Shown piece after piece: positions 37,020 to 48,289 of a stretch of DNA of 64,000 nucleotides (position 1 is its first letter; every line of letters starts with the position of its first letter). Origin of the DNA: Trichobilharzia regenti (taxonomy: Eukaryota; Platyhelminthes; Trematoda; Strigeidida; Schistosomatidae); contig OX235262.1 in the NCBI GenBank assembly GCA_944472135.2, positions 71,920,887 to 71,984,886 of the forward strand. The letters are read 5' to 3'. The notes below the pieces were generated by a model, which had not been told where the DNA came from, made no database searches, and saw only the letters and a program-made list of their open reading frames with translations. Both the position numbers and the translations under genes were made by a program.

Positions 37020-37430
37020 TCACAGATTGATATCAGTTAAAGAATCATTGAAAACCTACAGTGAGTACTGGACGTCTGTTTCATCCTACTTTTGAGAATC
37101 ATCAACAGTACGCACCCACTGGGGTCAATCCAGTCAAGTGTGAGGATGGATTTCACGCCGATGACATCGTTTGGTGGTTGTGTTAAATGAATAGCGAATT
37201 GGCAGAAGTTAGAATTCGTGAGTTGTTCATTGAATCGGGTCCCAATGGCCGAATGGCATACGAGCTTGCCGTGTATCCGGAAGGTCCTGAGTTCGAACCT
37301 CTTAATGTGGGTGCGTACTGACGATGATTTCCAAACTGGAAATATGAAAAAGCGGTCTGGCAGTACTCCCTGCGGGTTTTCAGTGGTTTTCTAACTGATA
37401 TCAATCTATGGTCAAACTCCTAAAAGCAAA
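37020..37430. mobile_element. Inverted pair of GGTCCCAGTGG-family SINEs
   Basis: The left 3' part (37020-37120) faces a plus-oriented, nearly complete copy (37130-37430, GTCCCAATGGCCGAATGG and B box GTTCGAACC). Confidence 0.6.
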
Positions 37431-37619
37431 TCTAATCCTTACAAACGAACTGTTGAAAATAATATACTGAAAATTCTACTACCATTGCGCTTTTCATCAA
37501 TATCGATGGGAATGAATTCATTTTCTGCTGAGGATTGTAGAAAAATGATTGATCTGATAATTCCTTCATGAACAATCTATTCACGTTACTGATACTTATT
37601 TGAATATCTTTCCTTGTGC

Positions 37620-37815
37620 ATCGGCTGTTCAGCAGTAGAAAGCTCGCCAACCATTCACGTGGTCCAGAGATCAATTCTCGGCCGGCGTGTTCTTAAACCT
37701 CGCTTAGCTGGTAATGCACCCAGTAAAGAGGTAAGGTTAGGTGTGAGGCTAGCAACCACACCCCAGAAAAATAAAAACCACTGTTATCGAAACTTCAAAC
37801 CTGTTTGTTTGACTG
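37620..37815 (+). mobile_element. SINE (GCGTCGGTGG family), decayed
   Basis: CATCGGCTGTTCAGCAGT head relic, GATCAATTCTCGGCC B-box region, then GTGAGGCTAGCAACCACACC body. Confidence 0.5.
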
Positions 37816-38384
37816 AAGTCTTTGGACAATGTATTTGTTCTGACCGATTCTTGCAGACAGGCTTATATTCCCACTTTGCTAGGCATATACTTATTTGCTT
37901 CCTAAGCAAATAAAGATTGTGTTCAGATAATTATTTTTGTTGTGCATTGCGCGATTTGTACCTGAGAGAATTTCGGGCTGTATGGATCTTAGAAGGCATT
38001 TTTGATTTGTTTCTGCTGTTGAATGGTACCATAGATTTTACCATATTGGAGTGTATTTTTGATATGACTGAGATTTTATATTACTCGCGAAAGTTTAGGA
38101 AGCTATACACAAGAAATTATTGATTGGTTTCATGCATTTAGATTGAAATAATTGAGTTTTGATCGTTACAAGAGTAGCATTAAAGCTGCGGTATTCCCTG
38201 CGTTTTTACTTCATCATCTATTGCGTAGTTTCAGACTCTTCACCAGTACCAACCCACGAACCCAAAGCCTCCCAGTTATGAGACCAAGCTCGCTGACCAT
38301 CACACCACTTAAGCCGGAGCTGAAATTGATCAAAATCTACACTGTGACTAATCGTCAAAATACCACTTAGCGAACTAGGGAGTA

Positions 38385-38800
38385 CTGGAGAGTTATTTTA
38401 TCCTAGTTTGGGAATCATCGTCGGTACGCACTCATACTAAGAAGTTCGAACCCATGACATTCCAGACACAAGGCTAGCTCGTATAACATTCAGCCACTTG
38501 GACCAGATTCAATGGCCATACCATGAGTTCTAACTTCTAACAATAAGTAATTTTAATGCAGCTGGCACCAACCATCCTCACAATTGACTGGATGAACTTC
38601 ACTCGTCACGGCTTCTCACCAGAACTCCACGAAACTCCAACCTGTAGGCAGTCGTCCACCACTGAATCCGATCCATGTAGATTAGAAGAGTACAAGCTGG
38701 CTCCCCTCGTAACCAGAAGATCCCGGATTCGAACCATGTGAATGGGTGCATAGCGCTGAAAAGTACAAAACCAGGGCGAGGAAATAGCTGTCCTACATAT
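38385..38800. mobile_element. Inverted SINE pair at the left edge of the tandem array
   Basis: A minus-oriented SINE (38385-38530) abuts a plus-oriented one (38540-38800). The latter is a diverged copy of 48290-48560 and 57670-57950, with B box GATTCGAACC. Confidence 0.58.
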
Positions 38801-39416
38801 TAGAGTAGACACATGGATGAGGGTCTAATTGACAGGTAAATATTTCTTCACTCCATCCTTTTGTCTTCCGAAGAATTTTACACTGAATCCAATGAATTTA
38901 TGGGCAAGCTGTAACATCAGCTGATATATATGGAATTTTGACTGAAAGTGACCAGGCTTCTCCTTAAAACAACCGCGAAACTCTCAGGAACCACTGGAAT
39001 CATTGAAATCATCATAAAATGAATCTATATCAGAAGAAACAGGCAGATTTCACAGAAAAATAAACCATTTTATTGGACAATAACCCCCTGCAATTACTAC
39101 ACCTCTATTCTTATATTAGCAGAATTTCAACACAATAGTTCACCTGAAACAAACTCTCTGAGCTGAGTGAAATCAGTCCCAAACGAGCGAATTCGTCGTC
39201 CGGTGTGTCGATCTGGCCAGCGAGCTCTACTAGTTGATCTCAGTGGTATACAAATACTCATTCCAACTAACCATTGGTGTATAATTTTACACAAAATGTT
39301 ACTTGTATATAAACTTGTATTTCACTTCGGTACAGTAAGATGACAGGACAATGTACCGTTTACAAGCAGTCAAACGTTTAGGATTTTAAGAACAATTTTC
39401 ATAACTGAGTCCAGCT

Positions 39417-39422
39417 TTTATT
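39417..39422 (-). promoter_or_regulatory. Polyadenylation signal AATAAA after exon d, copy A
   Basis: The same hexamer and context are kept in the most distal duplicate. Confidence 0.45.
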
Positions 39423-39529
39423 GTCAAAAAAGAGAGTGGAGAATACAAACAGAGCAAAATATCATCATGATCTTGACAGTTGAGAATAGACACTTTGTCA
39501 ATTAAGGCGGTTTGAAAGAAAGTATATAA

Positions 39530-39786
39530 TTAATTCTTATCTTCGATTATTGGTGCTTCAACGACCAACGTAGCACCAGATATCTGAACAGAGAGACAGG
39601 ATTGATCCACCACCTCTGTAATTTCGAAGGATTTTTTGAATTCAACAAAATCACCAGGTGACTGTTTCTCGTCATATCGTCCAGTAACTATAATCCGATT
39701 CGGCTCAAACTTTACGCTAATCTGTTCCTTTTTGAACACTGGATCCACTGACATTTCAATATGTATTATTGCAGTGTCATGTAAAT
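39530..39786 (-). CDS. Duplicate of p40-like terminal exon d, copy A
   Basis: This third copy of the terminal crystallin exon also looks identical to the other two. It is 11.74 kb beyond copy B because unit A carries a 2.3-kb Penelope insertion and a 2-kb RTE lies at the A/B junction. Acceptor, stop and AATAAA are all kept. The upstream exon c in the same unit (47493-47624) is decayed. As with copy B, use as an alternative last exon is possible but unproven, and would require skipping copies B and C. Confidence 0.58.
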
Positions 39787-40084
39787 CTGAGAAAATATTG
39801 AAAGAACAAAAATTAATTTGAATTTTAGAAATGATTTAGAGAGGGCAAAGTAAAATCAGTATAAAGATATTATATGCATAAAAGGTTTGTCGACAAAAAC
39901 GTCAAGAAAGAAATCGTCTCCAGGTAAATCACGGTGCTGAAGAAGAAACTTTTGCTGAGGTTATTTAATGTCATTCATCTAATTGTATGAAACGCTCTTT
40001 TTATTCAGACGGCTTCAATTTAGGATTTACCAGCCGAAATATGATTTGAGCATGCATCAAGGATAAACTATCGCTTATATCCGC

Positions 40085-40380
40085 CTCTATATGCATATAT
40101 TCATCCACATGCTCGTGTGGAGCTGATTACAATGGACGTGGTAAACCTGTTCTCCGTAAACGTGTAGCTGAACACTACCCGGTTTGGTTAATGAAAGGCG
40201 AGCATAGGACGACAAAGTCTTCAATTTATGAACACCTTCTGTAGTCAGGTCATTCAGCCCCATGTGATTTATTCTTTAAAGTTATCTATAGGACTAAATG
40301 CAATCATTCCGAAAGCTTACGTATTCTCTAGTTATGCATAGTCAAAGCTCTGGCTATACATGGACAAAAGCCTTAATTTA
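40085..40380 (+). mobile_element. Penelope-like GIY-YIG fragment, unit A
   Basis: Reads STCSCGADYNGRGKPVLRKR, AEHYPVWLMKGEHRTTKSS, a TAG, then SGHSAPCDLFFKVIYRTK. This is the family B nuclease end, with a stop and further decay. Confidence 0.58.
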
Positions 40381-40394
40381 ATTGAATTTGAGAT

Positions 40395-40975
40395 TTTCGC
40401 GTCGATTGATTGGACCGAAGTGCTCGGTCTCAGGTTGACATGTCGGCTTCTTGTGCAGATGCTTCAACAGTGTCCGGGCATTTAGTTAGTATTTAATTAG
40501 TTGATGGTGACTAGCAATGGAATCCAGGGTGCGCATTTTATTCTATTCGGGACTCGTCAACTGGATGTACCTGCATTTCTCAGTGACTGATAATGTTCCG
40601 CTGCTAGTCACCATCCGTCCACCAATTAAATACTGACTAAATGCCCAGACATCGTCGAAGCATCTGCACAAGAAGCCGACATGTCAACCTGAGACTGAGA
40701 ACTTCGGCGAAATCAGTCGACGGGAAAATCTAAAATTGAATTAAATAGTTAATATGACCCGTTGCACAAGAGGTGGCGGTCGTGGCCCAAGTGGTCTAGT
40801 GGATAACGCTTTGGCGTTTGAAACTATGGGTACTGGGTTCGAACTTCGGTGGGAACATCATCACTCACTGAGAAATGCAGGTACATCCAGATGAGAAGTC
40901 CCAAATAGGACAGCGGAAATGTGCATCCTGGATTCCACTGCTAGTCACCATCCACCAATTAAAAGCCTAAATTAT
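40395..40975 (+). mobile_element. Head-to-head hammerhead SINE cluster, unit A
   Basis: 40395-40600 is a minus-oriented SINE 3' part facing its own reverse complement at about 40605-40735, followed by a plus-oriented SINE with tRNA-like head from 40780. The hammerhead core at 40888 has degenerated (CCAGATGAGAAG instead of CCAGCTGATGAG). Confidence 0.75.
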
Positions 40976-41052
40976 GTATTCAAAAATGTTTTGTCAAACT
41001 CTTTTCTTTACCTTGGTCATAGTAATATTCTTTATATTATTCTATTTTACCA

Positions 41053-41304
41053 AACAAAGTATAATTATATTTCAATAGTTTACACACAATTATAAGTTTT
41101 GTTATTGTATTCAGAATACAATTACATGAATGAACGTGGAATAAAATTATGAATACAAAAAACATGAATGAACAAAAAAAATAATGAATTATTTAAATGA
41201 ATACAAATCATAAATGTGTGAATAGAACAATTCCAACAGTGGTGTGAACACGGGCAGTAATTTTGCTCGAAATATTTCCAATAACAAAATTTATTATTGT
41301 GTGT
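41053..41304. mobile_element. Non-autonomous insert with terminal inverted repeats, unit A (split)
   Basis: Left part of the same insert. The right inverted repeat is cut by the Penelope element and resumes at 43640 to about 43735. Confidence 0.62.
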
Positions 41305-41374
41305 GATAGAGAAGATTTGTGGCTCAGGTGGATGATTTTGATGTGGTTTTGTTCTCTGACCTGGATGGTTAGTT

Positions 41375-41416
41375 TGCGAAGCTTTCATCACCTTACTGGG
41401 TGACATCTTCAGCGCA
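41375..41416 (-). ncRNA. Inverted copy of the Penelope hammerhead-like motif
   Basis: Reverse complement of 43583-43624 with core, GAAA and stem pairs kept. It lies in the inverted partial copy at the left end of the element. Confidence 0.5.
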
Positions 41417-41836
41417 TACTTCAATTTGAAGTGAGCTTTTAGATTTCTCCACGAGTTTATTAATCATCTCTCCTGTTGACCTTGGACGTGATTGGTTGTT
41501 TGTGTGTGTTTTCACACCTTCTAGGTTACTTGTATTGGAACCGGTTGTTTCTTTGACTTGAACTTTGACCCTTTGTGTGTGAAGTTTCTGTCTTATTGGT
41601 TGATAAATTTTGTCTATCTCGATGTGTCTGTTGATTGATGATTCACTGGAATACTGGATAGGCTTCTAAAAATTCTCTAGCATTCTTGTTATTTCCTTTG
41701 TCTAATATTTGAACGTTGTCCCAGTCGAATTGATATCCGTAGTTGTCTGTGTGTAGTGAAATGAGGGAGTGGATACCATGTCTTTTGACGGCTAGCTTAT
41801 GTTCGTGGATACGAAGACGAAAGGGACGTCCATGAC

Positions 41837-43606
41837 ATGGACAGAGAAGAATATACCAAGAAAGTTGAAGAACTACTCAAAGATGAAGATGTATATCAAC
41901 AACTCCCAACAAATCCCATACAAACATTGGATAACCGCATCCAAAGGACCTTAAACAAGCTCACCAAAACTGGACAGATCACAAAACAAGACCAATGGCG
42001 AATGAAATCCAATGGACCAGTCCTACCTCGATTCTACGGCAGACCCAAAATACACAAGGCAAATATCCCATTACGACCAATTGTATCACTCCCAGGAACT
42101 CCAACATATAATTTATCCAAAGAATTATACAGAAAACTAAAACACCTAACGGAATCTTGCGATCACTCCATCAACTCTGCTATCCAATTCCTAGAGAAAA
42201 TCAGAGGCATCCAAATAGATGAACAAGAAATAATGGTATCATTCGACGTGACAGCATTATATACATCCATCGGACAAAACCTAGCAAAAGAAACCATGGA
42301 GCAATTACTTAGCAACGACGAACAACTGCCACAACAATCAAAAATGCAACACACAAGCTGGATGGAATGCATAAATCTATGCCTAACAACATACTTCCAA
42401 TTCAACGGCCAAATATATGAACAAGTCAAAGGAACACCCATGGGATCGCCAATATCAGGTTTGATTGCAGAAGCAGTGATGCAAAGACTCGAAAATATAA
42501 TTCTACCAAAGATCAAACCCAAGATTTGGATACGCTACGTCGACGACACATTTGTAATCATCAAAAGAAACGAATTAGATAAAACTCACAACTTAATAAA
42601 CAACGTCTTCAACGACATCAAATTCACAAGAGAAGAGGAATCCGAGAACAAAATACCATTTTTGGACGTCTTAGTCAGGCGAACAACTACAGGAGAATTA
42701 GAAACTCAAGTTTATAGGAAATCAACTCACACAGACCAAATACTGAATTACAACAGCAACAACCCAATAACACACAAAAGGAATTGCATACAAACACTAT
42801 TCAAGAGAGCAAGGACTCACTGCAGCACTCCCACCTTAAGAAAAATTGAAGAAAAGTATCTCATGGACGTCTTCCAAAAGAATGGATATCCACGGAATTT
42901 CATCAAGAGACATATACCCCCAAGCCAACCTACCAAAGCAAAAGCCACCAAGGAAAGCACAAAGAAAATTGCCTTACCATATATAAAAGATATCTCAGAA
43001 ATCACTACAAGACTCTTCAAACCTTTAGGAATTGACGTCGTACACAAACCAACAAAGTCGCTGCACTCAATTCTATGTCAACCAAAAGACTCAACAGCGA
43101 AAGAAGACAAAACCAACATCATCTACAAAATAAACTGTAACAACTGCGAAAAACACTACATCGGCCAAAGTGGACGTCCCCTTCGTCTTCGTATCCACGA
43201 ACATAAGCTAGCCGTCAAAAGACATGATATCCACTCCCTCATTTCACTACACACAGACAACTACGGACATCAATTCGACTGGGACAACGTTCAAATATTA
43301 GACAAAGGAAATAACAAGAATGCTAGAGAATTTTTAGAAGCTTGGCATTCCAGTGAATCATCAATCAATAGACACATCGAGATAGACAAAATTTATCAAC
43401 CAATAAGAAAGAAACTTCACACACAAAGGGTCAAAGTTCAAGTCAAAGAAACAACCGGTTCCAATACAAGTAACCTAGAAGGTGTGAAAACACACACAAA
43501 CAACCAATCACGTCCAAGGTCACCAGGAGAGATGATTAATAAACTCGTGGAGAAATCTAAAAGCTCACTTCAAATTGAAGTATGCGCTGAAGATGTCACC
43601 CAGTAA
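41837..43606 (+). CDS. Penelope-like reverse transcriptase with GIY-YIG endonuclease domain (N-truncated)
   Basis: This open frame of 589 codons makes the polymerase/endonuclease that copies the element into the genome. The RT part runs to about residue 320: a PKIHK motif near residue 74, FDVTALYTSI, GTPMGSPISG, and the catalytic YVDD at 42536-42547. The GIY-YIG nuclease follows (IIYKINC then CEKHYIGQSGR, about 43115-43175) with its conserved Arg/His continuation. The frame begins at MDREEY, in the middle of what is normally a longer N-terminal RT region, just where the inverted copy is joined. The promoter-proximal part is therefore lost, and the frame probably has no native start. The last codons and stop overlap a hammerhead-like fold. 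No internal stop or frameshift is seen, which fits a young insertion. Confidence 0.88.
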   Translation: MDREEYTKKVEELLKDEDVYQQLPTNPIQTLDNRIQRTLNKLTKTGQITKQDQWRMKSNGPVLPRFYGRPKIHKANIPLRPIVSLPGTPTYNLSKELYRKLKHLTESCDHSINSAIQFLEKIRGIQIDEQEIMVSFDVTALYTSIGQNLAKETMEQLLSNDEQLPQQSKMQHTSWMECINLCLTTYFQFNGQIYEQVKGTPMGSPISGLIAEAVMQRLENIILPKIKPKIWIRYVDDTFVIIKRNELDKTHNLINNVFNDIKFTREEESENKIPFLDVLVRRTTTGELETQVYRKSTHTDQILNYNSNNPITHKRNCIQTLFKRARTHCSTPTLRKIEEKYLMDVFQKNGYPRNFIKRHIPPSQPTKAKATKESTKKIALPYIKDISEITTRLFKPLGIDVVHKPTKSLHSILCQPKDSTAKEDKTNIIYKINCNNCEKHYIGQSGRPLRLRIHEHKLAVKRHDIHSLISLHTDNYGHQFDWDNVQILDKGNNKNAREFLEAWHSSESSINRHIEIDKIYQPIRKKLHTQRVKVQVKETTGSNTSNLEGVKTHTNNQSRPRSPGEMINKLVEKSKSSLQIEVCAEDVTQ

Positions 43607-43624
43607 GGTGATGAAAGCTTCGCA
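43583..43624 (+). ncRNA. Hammerhead-ribozyme-like motif at the 3' end of the Penelope element
   Basis: The core CTGAAGA (43587-43593) and GAAA (43613-43616) bracket a stem GTCACC/GGTGAT. TGCG before the core pairs with CGCA at 43621-43624, and a minimal stem III leaves a U as the cleavage nucleotide. Penelope terminal repeats are known to encode such minimal hammerheads. It overlaps the end of the reading frame. Confidence 0.55.
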
Positions 43625-43837
43625 AACTAACCATCCAGCTTATTATTGTGTGTTAACTATTGAAATATAATAATACTTTATTTGATCTAATCTACAATGC
43701 TCAAACTTTTCACAGATATTAATCTACTTTACCACTTGAATTCACTCGATTTCACTTCATCTTCACCGTCTTTACTGTTATCATCATCACACTGTCAATA
43801 TTTTAGACAACACTTGACCTACAATTTCAAAATCGCT

Positions 43838-46800
43838 GGAATCGAGGAAGTGAAATGACGCAGGCTGGTGAAAGCCTTCAGGAAGTCAGTCAGCCGATGT
43901 GCCTTCTTTCGATGAAAGCAAAAGAAGAGATGGGTACCTGGAATGTTCGTACAATGTAAGAAACTGGAAAGGCTGTCCAGATAGATAGCCGCTGAAATGA
44001 GAAGGTACAGAATAGAAGTGTTGGGAATCTGCGAGAGCAGATAGTACGGATGTGGAAGGTGCCAACTACCGACTGGAAAGACGATAATCTATTCCGGTCA
44101 CCCAGAGGACAACCACAAGCACACCGAGGGAGTGGTCATCATGATGTCACCAACATCAGCCAAAGTTCTCATGCGATGGGAACCAATCTCCTCCAGGATA
44201 ATGACAGCCTGGTCAAACTCAAAAGGAAGGAAGCTTACAATCACTCAATGCGCCTACAAACGTCTCAGAACAGGAAAAGAAGGAGGCTTTCTACAGACAA
44301 CTTCAAACAGTAATGGACAACGTCCCAAACGGCGATATCAAAATTCTGGAGGGTGATATGAATGCGAGACTGGGAGGAGACAATACAGGAAGAGAACTCA
44401 CCATGGGTCGTGAGGCCCTCGGTGAAATAAACAACAATGGTGAACTCTTCTCAGACTTCTGCGCCTTCAATGATTTGGTGGTTGGCGGCAGTGTGTTCAA
44501 ACACAAGGCTATACACAAGGCGACATGGATCTCACCAGATGGACACATCAACAGCCAGATAGATATCAATTCAATCTCAATAAAGTGGAGACGGAGCCTA
44601 CTGGACACAAGGTCGAGAAGAGGAGCAGATATGGGTTCAGACCACTATCTAGTACAAGAGACTTTCGAGGTAAAGCTAAAAGCCTTGAGGATAGTTGAGG
44701 ATATGCCACTATGTAAGTTCAACGCTTAAAAACTAAAGGACACAACCACAAAAGACACTTTCACTGCAACTGTCAGAGCAAAGCAGGAAGCACTGCGTGA
44801 CATCACGGAAGAATCATGCATGGAAGACCACCGAAACTCTCTGAAGGTGATATTCAACGAAACGTGTTCAATGGTTTTAGGAAGAAAGAAGAGACAAGAC
44901 AAGAATGTCTCTCAACGGACACTTGGAAGCTAATAAAAGTGAGGAGAATGGTGAAAGAGAAAATGATTCAGTGCAAAGACGGACAAGAGAAGGAGACGCT
45001 GAGCTCAACTTACACAGCACTGGACCAAGAAGTGAAGAAGAGTGCTAAGAAGGACAAAAGGCAATTCTACGACAACCTGGCATTGAAGCTGAAAAAGCAG
45101 CAGGAAAAAGGGACCTGAGGACATCATATCAGATATTTTTTTCTCCACGTCCCCAGTGGGAGATAGGGTTTCAAGCTAGAGGCTTGAAGTTTCTGTAGCA
45201 GCGTTTATTTTTACAGGATGGAGTTGCTAGCCTCATGCCCAACCTTTCCTCTTCACCAGCTTTACCTCTTGCTAAGTGAGGTAAAGGAGTGCGTCTGTGG
45301 CCGGGGATCGAACCCCGGAGTGTGTGCATGGTCGGCGAGCGTCCTAACCGCTGTGCCACCGACGCACATTATATCAGATAACCAAGTCTCTATCCGGGAA
45401 GAGATCAACAAAAGTGAAACCTGTAAAAGACAGTCAAGGGAACCCAATCACCAAGGAAGAAAAACAGATTAAACAATGGGCAGATCACTTCAAAGGACTT
45501 TCGAACCGACCATCACCTGCAACCTGTCCAGAAATACGAACAGCAGCGCACTCACAACTGCAAGTTGACACCAATCCTCCAACGAGAGCTGAAGTCTTGA
45601 AGGCAATCAAGCTTCTGAAAGCTGGAAAAGCAGCCGGACCAGATGGAATAACCCTCAAGCACTGAAAGCGGACCCAGAGACTACAGCAGACATGCTGACT
45701 CCATTATTGCAAAAGGTCTGGAAGGAGGGAAAGGTGCTTACTGACTGGAGGAAAGGTTACCTCGTGAAACTACCAAAGAAGGGCGACTTACGCCTCACTC
45801 TGCAAGAACTGGCGAGGAATCATGCTCCTGCCAACGCCAAGTAAAATCCTGAGTCGCATCATCCTGGAGAGAGTAAACGACGCACTGGATACAGAATTCC
45901 GACCAGAAAAAGCTGGCTGCATTCAGGAAAGGCAAATCATGTACTGACCAAATTGCAACTCTACGCATCATCATCACAGAACAAAGCATGGAATGCCCAT
46001 CAAACCTCTACCTCAACTTCATCGACTATGAGAAGGCCTTCGCCAGCGTTGATCGTGAAGTAATTTGGAAACTACTCGAGTACTACGGCGTACCCCAAAT
46101 ATTCATCAACCTCATTCAACAGCTAGCTGTACGACAACGGCACATGTCAAGTGATCCACAACGGAAAACTCGGCGAGGCGTTCGGAGTAAACACAGGAGT
46201 CAGACAAGGCTGTTTATTATCTATCACCAATGATATTCCTAATTGTAGTGGACTGACTGGATTATGCGTCAGACATTGGGAAACGAGCAGATAGGGATAT
46301 CCTGGACCGACGTGAAGGGACTAGAAGACCTAGATTTCATGCGTGGATGATTTATGTTTGATGTCACACAAAACCGAAGACTTACAAGCGAAAACAGACA
46401 AACTGGTCGAAGAAGCAGCCGGCGAAGACAGGACTCCAAGTGAACATAGACAAGACGGAGGTGATGAAAATAACCAACCAACAACAACAACAGTGACATC
46501 CAGCGCCAATCACCATCAACGGGAGGGATTTGAAAGAGGCTACTTCATTCACTTACTTACCTAGGGAGCATTGTCTGAACTACAGGCAGTCGAAACGGAC
46601 GAGGATGTCAGATCGAGCGAGAATCGAGAAGGCGAGAAACACATTCACTAACCTGAAACCAATCTGGAAATCTTCGTCACTCAGCATCAACAATAAAAAT
46701 CGGTCGGGTTTTCAATACAAACGTCAAGTCAGTCAGTTCTTCTATACGGGTCTGATCAGAAAGTTGGTGGGCGGGTCACAATGAACATTTCCAACGGGCT

Positions 46801-47214
46801 ATCGCAGATCTTTATCAATAAGAACTGTCTTCGCTCTGTACTGAAGATCAGATGGCCAGGCCGGAAAGAATCACTAACAAGAAACTATGGCTGGGAAGAA
46901 ACAAAACAAGAACCATTCGCCAACCAACAAATATGCAGGCGAAAGTGGAGATGGATTGGACACTCACTGAGGAAGCCGCTGGGTGACATCGCGCGTCAAG
47001 CCATCACTCGAGTGGAAACCGCAAGGGAAGCGGCGTGTGGGTCGTCGGTGCAATGGTGACATGTAGGTAATCATGTGAAGAGGAGTTGAGACAGTATGGA
47101 CTAACATGGATGCAGGTGAAAAGTACAGCACAAGGAAGACAGAAGCAAGTGGAGACGTTCATTTGAAGCCCTATGTTCCACTACGAACCCAAGGGAACAA
47201 TAATAATAATAAAT
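43838..47214 (+). mobile_element. RTE-2 retrotransposon, near full length but frameshifted, unit A
   Basis: Reads in pieces from an APE-type endonuclease (TWNVRTM-like start near 43930, EVLGICESR, EGDMNARLGGDN, then GSDHYLV near 44635) through the RT (LKAGKAAGPDGI, YLNFIDYEKAFASVDRE, a broken FADD near 46335) to the C-terminal KWRWIGHSLRKP and an AAT-repeat tail. Stops and frameshifts break every domain. The copy in unit B shares most of them, so it was dead before the duplication. An empty site exists at about 61380-61395. Confidence 0.85.
45136..45370 (-). mobile_element. tRNA-derived SINE nested in RTE-2, unit A
   Basis: Bounded by ATATCAGATA at 45126-45135 and 45371-45380. The minus strand starts with a tRNA-like head (GCGTCGGTGGCACAGCGG, B box GGTTCGATCC) and ends in a tail resembling the RTE 3' end, then poly(A). 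Confidence 0.85.
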
Positions 47215-47492
47215 ATACGCCAGTTCACATATTCAATAACCTTTAAAAGTTTTGCCATTGATCCAGTTCAACTCTACCCCCTTAACCCATCATTTTACTT
47301 ATCTTTATTCTTATCATATGCGCGATATTGATTGAGCAGTTTCTAGTGCCCCTTAATGCCTTCTTTTGGCGTAATAGAAATACGACCGTACAGCCTGAAA
47401 ATGAAGTCGCCGAAATGATAGAGATATTTCTTCGCTGAACAAAAACAATTGTGTCTTTCCTTATACATAAATAGCCTAACGTTTATACTTAC

Positions 47493-47624
47493 CTTTCACA
47501 AGAGAAGGATGTGATACGCATGCAGTATTCATTATATTTCCTGATTTCAGTAGTCTGAATATGTCCCAAAGATGAGTTTAATTTGTCCTTGATGGTTTGA
47601 TCTGGATCCTCAAATTTTAAAATT
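47493..47624 (-). pseudogene. Decayed exon c of the p40-like gene, unit A
   Basis: This is nearly identical to the unit B relic: same 132-bp length, same acceptor and donor, same phase problem and early TGA when entered in phase 0. A one-base deletion just upstream (47631 area) also breaks the extended frame that is open in unit B. The damage is shared by A and B and absent from the copy at 61.7 kb, so it predates the A/B duplication. Confidence 0.6.
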
Positions 47625-48289
47625 CTATTGAAAATAAATAAAGAGTTAGCATAAACAAAACAATGGTGATTAGACAGTGAAACCTGACACGCATAAACTC
47701 TTTTGAATTCACCATAATCTCGTCATTTGTTTCCTCTAAATGTTTATTTTCCAGATTTTGAGGAAAAAGATGTTTTGTAGTGAAGCCAATGTGTCCAAAA
47801 TATTCATTTTGTTTTTACAGTACAGAGATGCTTATATTTTCCCCAACCCACCCAACACACATTTGAATCCCACTGGTTGTTAAATGGTTTAACTTATCAA
47901 ATGTAGGTCACTGAAATCAAGGTCATCTAAGTCTACATATATATATTGAAATACTGTCAAGTTTATTTCGCTATTGAGTTGAAAGTTTGCTTTCTTCCTT
48001 TCTTGCGTCGTTTGCCAGTGTGGTAGTGTGTCGTTGTAGGTTTCATTGAGAATAGTGATTAGGAAAGTAGACACATAAATAACGTGGCGAATGCTCCTGT
48101 GAGATTTATCAGTAGCATAGATATAAAGAGACACTCATTGACATAGAAACATCAAATAGCGGAGGAGATAGAGAGATTTGACGTCAAAGAGAGGAAATGA
48201 ACCAGTATTTTGGCAAAACATGGAAGACACGAATAGAAGACAAAGAAACACATTATGAAGGGTGGGAGGTAGCACAACACGACCTACTA

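Larger units (their letters stand above)
41305..43639 (+). mobile_element. Penelope-like element (family A) inserted in unit A, with inverted partial copy
   Basis: Flanked by a 14-bp target duplication TTATTATTGTGTGT (41291-41304 and 43640-43653). Units B and C hold the uninterrupted site. The left 41361-41832 is the reverse complement of 43171-43638 (about 470 bp, one 4-bp indel), so the element begins with an inverted copy of its own 3' end joined to a 5'-truncated body. Such tandem or inverted partial copies are typical of Penelope elements. The interruption falls in the right inverted repeat of an older insert. Confidence 0.9.

Noticed and set aside
45290..45370. tRNA-like sequences with intact A and B boxes (also 5822-5905, 22300-22350, 34210-34280, 40780-40850)
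   Set aside because: Each is the head of a dispersed SINE with a body, RTE-like tail or target duplication. None has a clean cloverleaf with a standard anticodon arm, so none is called a tRNA gene.
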